A stretch of 56,153 bases of DNA from Ideonella aquatica (GCF_018069755.1 NZ_JAGQDE010000026.1:1-56153); one strand, 5' to 3'. Positions 34,851-43,724 are shown, counted from the first letter of the stretch. Made by a program: numbers and translations. Notes: generated from the sequence alone by a model not told the origin.

Positions 34851-36298
34851 GCCAGCAGCCGGGTCAGCGCGGCCGCCGCCGTGCCTTGCGTCAGCTGGGT
34901 GGCGCGCTCGGTGCCTGGGCGTCTGGTGCGGCCGTGCCGGCCTGGGCGCAGGGCTACGGCCGCCGTCCAGCGGCCGCGCCTGCCGAGCCGACGGCCCCGG
35001 CCAGTGCGCCGGTTCAGTCGGTTCCTGCCTCGTCGGCCGGTGACGGCTCGGAGGTGCGCCTGGCGCTGCTGCTGGGCAACCGCCAGTACCCCGAACCCTT
35101 CGACCTGCCGCCCATCCCCAAGAACCTGCGCGATCTGAAGAGCGCACTGGAACACCGCGGCTTCCAGGTCAGCGATGCCCTCGACCGCGACCTGCCGTCC
35201 TCGCGCGCGGCGATCGATGACTTCGTCCGCCAGGCCCAGACCGCACCGCCCAACGCCACGCTGCTGTTCTATTTCTCGGGCCACGGCGTGCAGATCGAGT
35301 CGGCCAACCTGCTGCTGCCGGCGGGCCTCAGCCCGGCGCTGCAGGCCGATGCGATGCGGCGCGGCTCGCTGCAACTGCTGTCCGACATCGTCGGCCGCCT
35401 GCCCGAGCGGCCCCAGGGCCAGGTGATCGCGGTGGTCGATGCCTGCCGCACCACGCTCAAGCAGGCCACCGAGGACGCCGGTCTGAACCAGGTCGAGGCG
35501 CCGCCGGGCTGTGTGATCGCCTTCTCCACCGGCGCCGGCCGGCCGGCGATCGCGCCGGCGGTTGAAACGCAGAACACCTTCTACACCGGTTCGCTGGTGC
35601 GGCTGCTGGCCAGCACTTCCGATGAAACCTCGTTCAGCGAGTTGTTTCAGCTGGTCAAGCAGGACGTGCGCGAGACCATGCTCAAGCACCCGGTCGAGGC
35701 CATCCGCAAGCTGGCCCAGGACCCGTTCATCGCCGACAACAGCCGCTCGCGCGTGACCCTGGCGCCGCGCTCGGTGCGTGAGACCCGCGGCCCGCGCTTT
35801 GCCAGCCGCAACGAGGAAGCCGACTGGCAGCGCCTGCAGGAGGCCACCTGGCCGCCCGAGGTGCTGCAACTGGCCGACGCCTATCTGCGCGACCACCCCG
35901 ACAGCAAGCTGGCCGGTGCCGCCAAGGTGGCCCGCACCGGTTCAGACAATGCCGCGCGCTTGCTCAAGCGCAGCGATGTGCGCCTCTACAAGAGCGCCTT
36001 TCAGCTGCAGGACAGCCTGTCCGAAGACGAGCGCCGCGACATCGCCCGCGCCGGCATCGGCGACAAGGACGCGGCGGCTCGCATGGGCCGCCGTGCGATG
36101 GCCAAGGGCGGTACCGGCCTGCCCCGCTACGAGGGCTGGCTGCAGTACGCGTCGGCGCTGGGCAACGGCATTGCCGCCTACGAGCTGGCGCTGCACTACC
36201 GACGCCAGGAACAGCCGGTGATGGCCTCGCGCTACGAGGCCATCGCACGCGAGCTGGGCTACAACCCGCCGGTGTCGCTGGACAACGTGCGCAAGTAG
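34847..36298 (+). CDS. Exported caspase-like protein (peptidase C14) coupled to the adhesin gene
   Basis: A 483-residue protein starting at the ATG at 34847, overlapping the tpsA stop by ATGA. The N-terminus 'GRRRALRQLGG' followed by a hydrophobic run to 'AWAQG' (cleavage near residue 34) looks like a Tat-type signal, so export is expected. After a Pro/Ala linker, residues ~70-300 form a caspase-fold domain: 'LALLLGNRQY', 'LRDLKSALEHRGFQV', 'LLFYFSGHGVQ' with catalytic His146, and 'VIAVVDACRTT' with catalytic Cys200. The C-terminal ~150 residues are helical with a Sel1-like 'ALGNGIAAYELALHYRR' segment. Bacterial C14 proteases often cleave after Arg or Lys. Translational coupling to TpsA suggests it matures, releases or senses the adhesin; that role is inference. 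Confidence 0.92.
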   Translation: MSQQPGQRGRRRALRQLGGALGAWASGAAVPAWAQGYGRRPAAAPAEPTAPASAPVQSVPASSAGDGSEVRLALLLGNRQYPEPFDLPPIPKNLRDLKSALEHRGFQVSDALDRDLPSSRAAIDDFVRQAQTAPPNATLLFYFSGHGVQIESANLLLPAGLSPALQADAMRRGSLQLLSDIVGRLPERPQGQVIAVVDACRTTLKQATEDAGLNQVEAPPGCVIAFSTGAGRPAIAPAVETQNTFYTGSLVRLLASTSDETSFSELFQLVKQDVRETMLKHPVEAIRKLAQDPFIADNSRSRVTLAPRSVRETRGPRFASRNEEADWQRLQEATWPPEVLQLADAYLRDHPDSKLAGAAKVARTGSDNAARLLKRSDVRLYKSAFQLQDSLSEDERRDIARAGIGDKDAAARMGRRAMAKGGTGLPRYEGWLQYASALGNGIAAYELALHYRRQEQPVMASRYEAIARELGYNPPVSLDNVRK

Positions 36299-36307
36299 GC
36301 TGGGCGC

Positions 36308-36868
36308 TCAGCCGTGCAGCCGGCTGCTGCGCGGCACGCTGGCCAGCAGGAACTCCATCTGGTCGGCCAGGATGCGCCGCCCGCGCAGGATCATGTCCTC
36401 ATGCAGGCTGGGCACATAGGGCGCGTAGAGCAGGCTCATGTGTGCCTCCTCGGGCGTGCGGCTGCCCTTGCGGCCGTTGCAGGCGCGGCAGGCGGTGATG
36501 CAGTTCATCCAGGCGTCATGCCCGCCGCGCGACACCGGCTGGATGTGCTCGCGCGTCAGCGCGTCGAAACCGAAATGGTGGCCGCAGTAGGCGCACAGGT
36601 GGCGATCGCGCGAGAAGAGCTTGGGATTGGTCAGTGCCGGCGCGGTGCGCCAGGCCCGGCTGGGGATGCTGCCGCGCACCGCGATGATCGGGTGCAGCTC
36701 GATCTGCGACAGCCGCCCGGTGCTGCGCTGGAGCCCGCCGCGCATCACATGGAACGACTTGCCCAGCGTCCAGGCTACCGCCTGGCTGGCGTACAGCGTG
36801 GCCGCCTCCTGCAGGCTGATCCAGGCCTGCGGGCGCCCTGAGACATCGAGCTGAAGCACATCCGGCAC
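36308..36868 (-). CDS. HNH endonuclease family protein
   Basis: A 186-residue HNH protein. A zinc site is formed by C92-x2-C95 ('CAYCG') and C127-x2-C130 ('CRACN'), framing the HNH core 'LTREHIQPVSRGGHDAWMNC' with His108 and Asn122. The N-terminal ~80 residues match the usual arm of bacterial stand-alone HNH proteins ('LHPIIAVRGSIPSRAW'). The start is a GTG with GGAAGGAG nine bases upstream. It is convergent with the caspase-like gene (9-base gap) and divergent from the TetR gene. There is no sign of a restriction-modification partner. The cellular role of these widespread solitary HNH genes is unclear. Confidence 0.88.
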   Translation of the reverse strand: MPDVLQLDVSGRPQAWISLQEAATLYASQAVAWTLGKSFHVMRGGLQRSTGRLSQIELHPIIAVRGSIPSRAWRTAPALTNPKLFSRDRHLCAYCGHHFGFDALTREHIQPVSRGGHDAWMNCITACRACNGRKGSRTPEEAHMSLLYAPYVPSLHEDMILRGRRILADQMEFLLASVPRSSRLHG

Positions 36869-37000
36869 GGTTGACGCTCCTTCCGTCGCCGAGCATAGCC
36901 CGGGCCGCTATCCGGACTCAAGCGCCAGGGTTAACCCTTGGATGGGGCCGGATCAGGCCGCGCTTAGGGCGCCGACCCTAGAAAAATGCACGCCCTGAAG

Positions 37001-37042
37001 CTGGCACGGTCGTTCGAAATCTGCAAAATAGAACGACCGTTC
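37001..37042 (+). promoter_or_regulatory. Promoter and paired TetR operator boxes upstream of the beta-oxidation operon
   Basis: Two palindromic boxes flank a possible promoter. Box 1 is GCACG-GT-CGTTC (37004-37015) and box 2 is GAACG-AC-CGTTC (37031-37042); the 10-base arms ACGGTCGTTC (37006-37015) and GAACGACCGT (37031-37040) are perfect inverted copies. Between them CTGGCA (37001-37006), 17 bases and CAAAAT (37024-37029) resemble a -35/-10 pair, 4 of 6 each. The boxes end 15 bases before the proposed GTG of the TetR gene, which fits autoregulation. Confidence 0.62.
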
Positions 37043-37057
37043 GTATCAAACCTCGCC

Positions 37058-37750
37058 GTGTCCGCCGAACCGACCCCCACCGCCGCCCCGCGCCGCAGCC
37101 CCTCGCGCGGCCTGCACAAGGGCCAGCAGACGCGCGCCGCCATCCTGGAGGCCGCGCTGGGCCTGGCCTCGTCGGTGGGCCTGGAAGGCTTGTCGATCGG
37201 CGCGCTGGCCGAGGTCACCGGCATGAGCAAGTCGGGCGTGTTCGCCCACTTCGGCTCGCGCGAGGAACTGCAGATCTCGGTGATCCGCGAGTACCACACC
37301 AAGTTCGAGGAAGAGGTCTTCTTCCCGGCGATCCGCGAGGCCCGCGGCCTGCCGCGCCTGGGTGCGCTGTTCGGCAACTGGGTGCGCCGCGTGTCGGTCG
37401 AGATCGACTCGGGCTGCATCTACATCAGCGGCGCCGTGGAGTTCGACGACCGGCCCGGACCGGTGCGCGATGCGCTGGCCAGCATGGTTCGCGCCTGGCA
37501 CCTGGCGATGGAGCGCGCGATCCGCATCGCCATCGACGAAGGCCACCTGCGTGCCGACACCGACCCGGCCCAGATGCAGTTCGAGGTGCACGGCCTGATC
37601 CTCGCGCTGCACCACGACGCGCGTTTCCTGCGCACCCCCGGCTCGCTCGAGCGCGCCCGGCGCGGCTTCGTGCGCACCGTCACCGATTACCTGGCCGATG
37701 GCACCGTGCTGCCGGCCGACTTTCCCCCGACCAGCGCGCCCCGTCGCTGA
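37058..37750 (+). CDS. TetR-family regulator of the beta-oxidation operon
   Basis: A 230-residue TetR-type repressor. The helix-turn-helix is clear near residues 18-65 ('KGQQTRAAILEAALGLASSVGLEGLSIGALAEVTGMSKSGVFAHFGSREEL'). A TetR_C ligand domain follows ('GALFGNWVRRVSVEIDSGCIYISGAVEFDDRPGPVRDAL'). I place the start at the GTG at 37058; an ATG at 36986 is also in frame but would put both operator boxes inside the coding region. No strong ribosome-binding site is seen. The acyl-CoA dehydrogenase gene follows after 25 bases, so the repressor and the pathway probably share a transcript, with an acyl-CoA as likely inducer (inference from the family and neighbours). Confidence 0.88.
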   Translation: MSAEPTPTAAPRRSPSRGLHKGQQTRAAILEAALGLASSVGLEGLSIGALAEVTGMSKSGVFAHFGSREELQISVIREYHTKFEEEVFFPAIREARGLPRLGALFGNWVRRVSVEIDSGCIYISGAVEFDDRPGPVRDALASMVRAWHLAMERAIRIAIDEGHLRADTDPAQMQFEVHGLILALHHDARFLRTPGSLERARRGFVRTVTDYLADGTVLPADFPPTSAPRR

Positions 37751-37775
37751 CCGTTGACCGCCCCAGGAGAACACC

Positions 37776-39566
37776 ATGCCCCAGTACAACCCGCCCCTGC
37801 GCGACATGCAGTTCGTGCTGCACGAGTTGCTCGACATCGGCTCGGTGCTGAAGGCGCTGCCGCCGCACGCCGAGACCGACGCCGACACCATCAACGCGGT
37901 GCTGGAAGAGGGCGGCAAGTTCGCCGCCGAGGTGTTGTTCCCGCTGAACCTCAGTGGCGACGCCGAGGGCTGCACGCTCGACAAGACCACCCACGAGGTG
38001 ACGCCGCCCAAGGGCTTCAAGCAGGCCTATGCGCAGTACGTCGAAGGCGGCTGGCCGGCGCTCAGCTGCGACCCCGAGTACGGCGGCCAGGGCCTGCCGC
38101 ACACGGTGAACCAGTGCTTCTACGAGATGCTCAACAGCGCCAACCAGGCCTGGACCATGTACCCGGGCCTGTCGCATGGCGCCTATGAGGCCCTGCACGC
38201 CCACGGCACGCCCGAGCAGAAGGCGCTGTACCTGCCCAAGCTGGTCAGCGGCGAGTGGACCGGCACCATGTGCCTGACCGAGCCGCACTGCGGCACCGAC
38301 CTGGGCCTGCTGCGCACCAAGGCCGAACCGCAGGCCGACGGCACGTACCGCATCACCGGCCAGAAGATCTTCATCAGCGCCGGTGAGCACGACATGGTGC
38401 CCAACATCGTGCACCTGGTGCTGGCCCGCCTTCCGGACGCACCGGCCGGCTCCAAGGGCATCTCGCTGTTCGTGGTGCCCAAGTTCCTGGTGGCTGCCGA
38501 CGGCACCCTCGGTGGGCGCAACGGCATCCACTGCGGCGCGCTCGAGCACAAGATGGGCATCCACGCCAACGCCACCTGCCAGATGATCCTGGACGGCGCG
38601 GTGGGCACGCTGGTGGGCGAGCCCAACAAGGGCTTGCAGGCGATGTTCGTGATGATGAACGCCGCCCGCCTGGGCGTGGGCAACCAGTCGCTGGGCCTGA
38701 CCGAGGTGGCCTACCAGAACGCCGTCGCCTACGCCAAGGACCGGCTGCAGATGCGCGCGCTGTCGGGCCCCAAGGCCACCGACAAGCCGGCCGACCCGAT
38801 CATCGTGCACCCCGACGTGCGCAAGATGCTGCTGACCGCCCGCGCCTTTGCCGAAGGCGGCCGCGCGCTGGCCTGCTACACCGCGCTGCAGCTCGACATC
38901 GAGCTCAACCACCCCGACGAGGACGCCCGTCGCGCCGCCGCCGACGAAACCGCGCTGCTCACCCCCATCATCAAGGCCTTCCTGACCGACAACGGCTGGC
39001 TGGCCACCTCGCACTGCATGCAGGTCTACGGCGGCCACGGCTTCATCCACGAGTGGGGCATGGAGCAGTACGTGCGCGACGCCCGGATCAACATGATCTA
39101 CGAGGGCACCAACACCATCCAGTCGCTGGACCTGCTGGGCCGCAAGGTGCTGGGCGACAACGGCAAGAAGCTCAAGGCCTTCGGCAAGAAGATCGCCGAG
39201 TTCGTCGAAGAGGAAGGCGTGCGCGAGGACATGCAGGAGTTCATCAACCCGCTGGCCGACCTGGGCGACAAGGTCACCAAGCTGACGATGGAGATCGGCA
39301 TGAAGGCCATGGCCAACCCCGATGAGGTGGGCTCGGCCGCGGTGGACTACCTGCGCGTGGTGGGCCACCTCAGCTTCGCCTACTTCTTCGCCCGCATGGC
39401 CAAGCTGGCGCTGGACAAGCAGGGCAGCGGTGACCCGTTCTACGCCGCCAAGCTGCACACCGCGCGCTTCTACTTCGCCAAGCTGCTGCCCGAGACGGCC
39501 ACGCTGATCCGCACCGCCCGCGCCGGCGTGGCGCCGCTGATGGCGATGGACGAAGCCCTGTTCTGA
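37776..39566 (+). CDS. Acyl-CoA dehydrogenase, large type with extra C-terminal domain
   Basis: A 596-residue FAD-dependent acyl-CoA dehydrogenase that performs the first step of beta-oxidation. Visible signatures are 'GEWTGTMCLTEPHCGTDLGLLRTKA' (FAD/substrate region, ~165-190), 'HKMGIHANATCQMILDGAVG', 'MNAARLGVGNQSLGL', 'CMQVYGGHGFIHEWGMEQYVRDARINMIYEGTNTIQSLDL' with the catalytic Glu of YEGTN near 450. A C-terminal ~130-residue extension is typical of the ~600-residue subfamily (FadE/DmdC-like). CAGGAGAA precedes the ATG. The order dehydrogenase, FadN-type enzyme, thiolase indicates a fatty-acid degradation operon. Chain-length preference cannot be read from sequence. Confidence 0.95.
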   Translation: MPQYNPPLRDMQFVLHELLDIGSVLKALPPHAETDADTINAVLEEGGKFAAEVLFPLNLSGDAEGCTLDKTTHEVTPPKGFKQAYAQYVEGGWPALSCDPEYGGQGLPHTVNQCFYEMLNSANQAWTMYPGLSHGAYEALHAHGTPEQKALYLPKLVSGEWTGTMCLTEPHCGTDLGLLRTKAEPQADGTYRITGQKIFISAGEHDMVPNIVHLVLARLPDAPAGSKGISLFVVPKFLVAADGTLGGRNGIHCGALEHKMGIHANATCQMILDGAVGTLVGEPNKGLQAMFVMMNAARLGVGNQSLGLTEVAYQNAVAYAKDRLQMRALSGPKATDKPADPIIVHPDVRKMLLTARAFAEGGRALACYTALQLDIELNHPDEDARRAAADETALLTPIIKAFLTDNGWLATSHCMQVYGGHGFIHEWGMEQYVRDARINMIYEGTNTIQSLDLLGRKVLGDNGKKLKAFGKKIAEFVEEEGVREDMQEFINPLADLGDKVTKLTMEIGMKAMANPDEVGSAAVDYLRVVGHLSFAYFFARMAKLALDKQGSGDPFYAAKLHTARFYFAKLLPETATLIRTARAGVAPLMAMDEALF

Positions 39567-39630
39567 CGGCACCATCCCCCGAGTTCGCCGCCACCTGGAC
39601 GGCGACCCGCCACACCCCAGGAGACACCCG

Positions 39631-40059
39631 ATGAAGCGCATCCTCAGCACCCTCGCCCTGCTCGGCGCCAGCGCCGCCTTTGCCCAGGCCACGCCGGCCG
39701 GGCTGTGGAAGACGATCGATGACGACGGCAAGACCGAGAAGTCGCTGGTGCGCATCAGCGAGTCCGGCGGTGTCTTCAGCGGCAAGATCGAAAAGATCTT
39801 CGACCCCGCCAAGCAGAACGCGGTGTGCGACCAGTGCACCGACGAGCGCAAGGGCCAGCCGGTGACCGGCATGCAGATCCTGCGCAACCTGCGCCAGGGC
39901 GAGGACAAGGGCGTCTGGGAAGGCGGCGAGATCCTCGACCCCAACAACGGCAAGACCTACCGCACCCGTCTGAAGCCGATCGACGGCGGCAAGAAGCTGG
40001 AGATGCGCGGCTACATCGGCCCGTTCTACCGAACCCAGACCTGGATCCGTGTCGAGTGA
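39631..40059 (+). CDS. Exported DUF2147 protein
   Basis: A 142-residue small protein with a cleavable signal peptide (residues 1-~19, 'LLGASAAFAQA') and a DUF2147 domain: 'AGLWKTIDDDGKTEKSLVRI', 'GKIEKIF', 'GQPVTGMQILRNLRQ', 'EGGEILDPNNGKTYRTRLK' and 'MRGYIGPFYRTQTWIRV'. It is probably periplasmic. DUF2147 proteins are frequently embedded in beta-oxidation operons of Burkholderiales, but no activity is established to my knowledge. CCAGGAG precedes the ATG. Confidence 0.92.
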   Translation: MKRILSTLALLGASAAFAQATPAGLWKTIDDDGKTEKSLVRISESGGVFSGKIEKIFDPAKQNAVCDQCTDERKGQPVTGMQILRNLRQGEDKGVWEGGEILDPNNGKTYRTRLKPIDGGKKLEMRGYIGPFYRTQTWIRVE

Positions 40060-40093
40060 GCCTCGGGCGGACGAGTTTTCCAAGGAGCAGCAA

Positions 40094-42469
40094 GTGAGTC
40101 GATTCAATGTTCGCAAGGTGGCCGTGCTCGGCGCCGGCGTGATGGGCGCGCAAATCGCCGCCCACCTGGTCAATGTGCGCGTGCCGGTGGTGCTGTTTGA
40201 TCTTCCGGCCAAGGACGGCCCGAAGAGCGGCATTGCGCTCAAGGCCATCGAGAACCTGAAGAAGCTCAAGCCCGCGCCGCTGGGCACCCCCGACCTGGCC
40301 ACGCGCATCCAGCCGGCCAACTACGAGGAGCACCTGGCGCTGCTGGGCGAATGCGATCTGGTGATCGAGGCGATCGCCGAGCGCATGGACTGGAAGCTCG
40401 ACCTCTACACGAAGATCGCCCCGCACGTGGCGTCGCACGCGATCGTGGCCTCGAACACCTCGGGCCTGTCGATCAGAAAGCTGGCCGAGGCGCTGCCCGC
40501 CGAGATCCAGCCGCGCTTTTGCGGCATCCATTTCTTCAACCCGCCGCGCTACATGCAGCTGGTGGAACTGATTCCGACGCCCACCACCGACGCTGGCCAC
40601 CTGGACCAGCTGGAGTCCTTTGTCACCAGTACCCTGGGCAAGGGCGTGGTTCGGGCCAAGGACACGCCGAACTTCATCGCCAACCGCGTGGGCATCGCCG
40701 GCATGCTGGCCACGATCCACGAGGCGCAGCAGTTCGGCCTCACCTACGACGTCGTCGACGACCTGACCGGCAAGAAGATGGGCCGCGCCAGCTCGGGCAC
40801 CTTCCGCACCGCCGACGTCGTGGGCCTGGACACGATGGCCCACGTCATCAAGACGCTGCAGGACAACCTGGCCGACGACCCCTTCTTCCCCAGCTACGCC
40901 ACGCCGCCGGTGCTGTCGGGCCTGATCGCCCAGGGCGCGCTGGGCCAGAAGGCCGGTGCCGGCTTCTACAAGAAGGTGGGCAAGGACATCCTGCGCCTGG
41001 ACCCGGGCAAGGGCGAGTACGTGCCCGCGGGCGCCAAGGCCGACCCGCTGATCGACCGCATCCTGAAGAAGCCCGCTGCCGAGCGCCTGAAGCTGCTGCG
41101 CGAGAGCACCAACCCGCAGGCGCAGTTCCTGTGGGCCATCCTGCGCGACTCCTTCCACTACGTGGCCGTGCACCTGGCCGACATCGCCCAGACCGCGCGC
41201 GAGGTGGATTTCGCGATGCGCTGGGGCTTCGGCATGAAGCAGGGCCCGTTCGAGCTGTGGCAGGACGCCGGCTGGCAGCAGGTGGCGCAGTGGGTGAAGG
41301 ACGACATCGAGGCCGGCAAGGCGCTGTGCAGCGCGCCGCTGCCCGCCTGGGTGTTTGACGGCCGCACCGGCGTGCACACGCCCGAGGGCAGCTGGAGCGC
41401 CGCCGAAGGCCGCTACATCGGCCGCTCGGCGCTGCCGGTCTATGCCCGCCAGCACTTCCCCGAGAGCGTGCTGGGCAGCGGTGCGGTCGATCCGCTCAAG
41501 AGCGGCACCGAGGTCTTCCGCAACGACGAGGTGCGCCTGTGGACCCTCGACGGCGAGGTGCTGATCGCCAGCATCACCTGCAAGATGCACCTGATCGGCA
41601 CCGGCGTCATCGAGGGCCTGGCCAAGGCGGCCGACCTGGCCGAGGCCAGCTACCAGGGCCTGGTGATCTGGTCGCCGGATGAGATGTTCTCGGCCGGCGC
41701 CAACCTCGAGTCGCTGCTGCCGGTGTTCATGAAGAGCGGCGCCAAGGGCATCGCCCCGGTGGTGAAGCAGCTGCAGGACACCATGCTGCGCCTGCGCTAC
41801 GCCCAGGTGCCGGTGATCGCTGCGATGCGCGGCATTGCGCTGGGTGGCGGCTGCGAGATCGGCCTGGCCTGCGACCAGCGCGTGGCGCACATGGAGACCT
41901 ATGTCGGCCTGGTGGAAGTGGGCGTGGGCCTGCTGCCCGGTGGCGGCGGCCTGACCTACATCGCCCGCCGCGCCGCCGAGCGCGCGCCGGCCGGTGCCGA
42001 CCTGCTGCCCTTCCTGAAGGACGGCTTCCAGGCCGCGGCCATGGCCACCGTGGGCACCAGCGCGCTGGAGTCGCGCCAGCTGGGCTACCTGCAGGACGGC
42101 GACACCATCGTCGCGCACAAGGACGAGCTGCTGTTCGTCGCCATCCACCAGGCCAAGGCGGCCTGGGCCGCGGGCTACCGCCCGCCCGCCAAGGGCCTGT
42201 TCCCGGTGGCCGGCCGCAACGCCATCGCCACGATCAAGGCCCAGCTGGTGGGCATGCGGGATGGCGCCTTCATCACCGGGCACGACTTCCATATCGCCAG
42301 CCTGATCGCCGAGGTGGTCTGCGGCGGCGACGTCGACGCCGGCACGCTGGTCAGCGAGGAATACCTGATGACGCTGGAGCGCCAGCGCTTCTGCAGCCTG
42401 CTGGAGCATCCCAAGACCCAGGAGCGGGTGATGGGCCTGCTGCAAACCGGCAAGCCGGTCCGCAACTGA
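40094..42469 (+). CDS. 3-hydroxyacyl-CoA dehydrogenase / enoyl-CoA hydratase fusion (FadN type)
   Basis: A 791-residue bifunctional enzyme. I start at the GTG at 40094 because AAGGAG lies 6 bases upstream and the NAD-binding loop GAGVMG then sits at 13-18. The N-terminal ~300 residues are the dehydrogenase Rossmann domain with the catalytic 'FCGIHFFNPPRYMQLVE' segment. The middle is the helical dehydrogenase C-domain ('TPNFIANRVGIAGM', 'GLIAQGALGQKAGAGFYKK'). The C-terminal ~250 residues are an enoyl-CoA hydratase/isomerase domain ('GGGCEIGLACDQRVAH', 'VGLLPGGGGLTYIARR'). This dehydrogenase-first order is the reverse of FadB and matches FadN of Bacillus. The following thiolase is the expected partner. 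Confidence 0.95.
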   Translation: MSRFNVRKVAVLGAGVMGAQIAAHLVNVRVPVVLFDLPAKDGPKSGIALKAIENLKKLKPAPLGTPDLATRIQPANYEEHLALLGECDLVIEAIAERMDWKLDLYTKIAPHVASHAIVASNTSGLSIRKLAEALPAEIQPRFCGIHFFNPPRYMQLVELIPTPTTDAGHLDQLESFVTSTLGKGVVRAKDTPNFIANRVGIAGMLATIHEAQQFGLTYDVVDDLTGKKMGRASSGTFRTADVVGLDTMAHVIKTLQDNLADDPFFPSYATPPVLSGLIAQGALGQKAGAGFYKKVGKDILRLDPGKGEYVPAGAKADPLIDRILKKPAAERLKLLRESTNPQAQFLWAILRDSFHYVAVHLADIAQTAREVDFAMRWGFGMKQGPFELWQDAGWQQVAQWVKDDIEAGKALCSAPLPAWVFDGRTGVHTPEGSWSAAEGRYIGRSALPVYARQHFPESVLGSGAVDPLKSGTEVFRNDEVRLWTLDGEVLIASITCKMHLIGTGVIEGLAKAADLAEASYQGLVIWSPDEMFSAGANLESLLPVFMKSGAKGIAPVVKQLQDTMLRLRYAQVPVIAAMRGIALGGGCEIGLACDQRVAHMETYVGLVEVGVGLLPGGGGLTYIARRAAERAPAGADLLPFLKDGFQAAAMATVGTSALESRQLGYLQDGDTIVAHKDELLFVAIHQAKAAWAAGYRPPAKGLFPVAGRNAIATIKAQLVGMRDGAFITGHDFHIASLIAEVVCGGDVDAGTLVSEEYLMTLERQRFCSLLEHPKTQERVMGLLQTGKPVRN

Positions 42470-42494
42470 TCGGCCGCGAACAAGGAACCAAGAC

Positions 42495-43724
42495 ATGAGC
42501 AAGCAAGTGCAAGAGGCCTACATCGTCGCCGCCAGCCGTACCCCGATCGGCCGCTCCGGCCGCGGCTACTTCCGCCACACCCGCTCCGACGATCTGCTGA
42601 TCGCCGCGCTGCGCTCGGCGCTGGCGCAGGTGCCCACGCTGGATCCGGCCGCCATCGAGGACGCGGTGATCGGTTGCAGCTTCCCCGAAGGCGAGCAGGG
42701 CATGAACATGGCCCGCATCGCGGTGGCGCTGGCCGGCCTGCCCAATGGCGTGGGCGGCGTCACCGTCAACCGCTTCTGCGCCTCGGGCCTGACGGCGATC
42801 CAGATGGCGGCCGATCGCATCCGCGTGGGCGAGGCCGATGTGATGATCGCTGGCGGCGCCGAGTCGATGAGCCTGGTGCCGATGGGCGGCACCAAGCCCT
42901 CGTTCAACCCGGCGGTGTTCGCCAAGGACGAGAACGTCGGCATCGCCTACGGCATGGGCCTGACCGCCGAGAAGGTGGCGCAGCAGTGGAAGGTCAGCCG
43001 CGAGGACCAGGACGCCTTCGCGCTGGCCTCGCACCAGAAGGCCATCGCGGCGCAGCAGGCGGGCGAGTTCACCGACGAGATCTGCCCGGTCGAGGTGGTC
43101 GAGCGCATGCCCAACCTGGAGACCGGCGAGGTCACGCTGAAGACCCGCACCGTGAGCCTGGACGAAGGCCCGCGCCCCGACACCAGCCTGGAGGGCCTGG
43201 CCAAGCTGCGCCCGGTCTTCGCGGCACCCAAGGACCCGTCGGGCAAGGCCACCGGCCTGGGCAGCGTCACCGCCGGCAACAGCTCGCAGACCAGCGACGG
43301 CGCCGGTGCGCTGATCCTGGCCTCTGAAAAGGCGGTCAAGCAGTTCGGCCTGACGCCGCTGGCGCGCTTCGTCAGCTTCGCCAGCCGCGGCGTGCCGCCC
43401 GAGATCATGGGCATCGGCCCGATCGCCGCGATCCCGGCGGCGCTGGGCTACGCCGGCCTGAAGCACGAGGACCTGGGCTGGGTCGAACTGAACGAGGCCT
43501 TTGCCGCGCAGTCGCTGGCCGTGATCCGCGATCTGGGCCTGAACCCCACGGTGATCAACCCGCTGGGCGGCGCGATCGCGCTGGGCCACCCGCTGGGTGC
43601 CACTGGCGCCATCCGTGCGGCCACCACCATCCATGGCCTGCGCCGGCGCCAGCAGCGCTACGGCATGGTCACGATGTGCGTGGGCACCGGGCAGGGCGCG
43701 GCGGGCATCTTCGAGGCCCTCTGA
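42495..43724 (+). CDS. fadA: Acetyl-CoA acyltransferase (3-ketoacyl-CoA thiolase, FadA type)
   Basis: A 409-residue thiolase for the last beta-oxidation step, releasing acetyl-CoA. The catalytic Cys95 is in 'VNRFCASGLTAIQMA'; 'GLGSVTAGNSSQTSDGAGA', 'GWVELNEAFAAQSL', 'INPLGGAIALGHPLGATGA' (His) and 'VTMCVGTGQGAAG' (second Cys) follow in normal order. CAAGGAA precedes the ATG. It lies 25 bases after the FadN-type gene. The gene symbol is by analogy with the FadN-FadA pairing; substrate range is not determined. Confidence 0.94.
   Translation: MSKQVQEAYIVAASRTPIGRSGRGYFRHTRSDDLLIAALRSALAQVPTLDPAAIEDAVIGCSFPEGEQGMNMARIAVALAGLPNGVGGVTVNRFCASGLTAIQMAADRIRVGEADVMIAGGAESMSLVPMGGTKPSFNPAVFAKDENVGIAYGMGLTAEKVAQQWKVSREDQDAFALASHQKAIAAQQAGEFTDEICPVEVVERMPNLETGEVTLKTRTVSLDEGPRPDTSLEGLAKLRPVFAAPKDPSGKATGLGSVTAGNSSQTSDGAGALILASEKAVKQFGLTPLARFVSFASRGVPPEIMGIGPIAAIPAALGYAGLKHEDLGWVELNEAFAAQSLAVIRDLGLNPTVINPLGGAIALGHPLGATGAIRAATTIHGLRRRQQRYGMVTMCVGTGQGAAGIFEAL

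Noticed and set aside
39776-42502. Minus-strand frame of 908 codons
   Set aside because: Antisense to the FadN-type gene; Gln/His/Ala-rich shadow.
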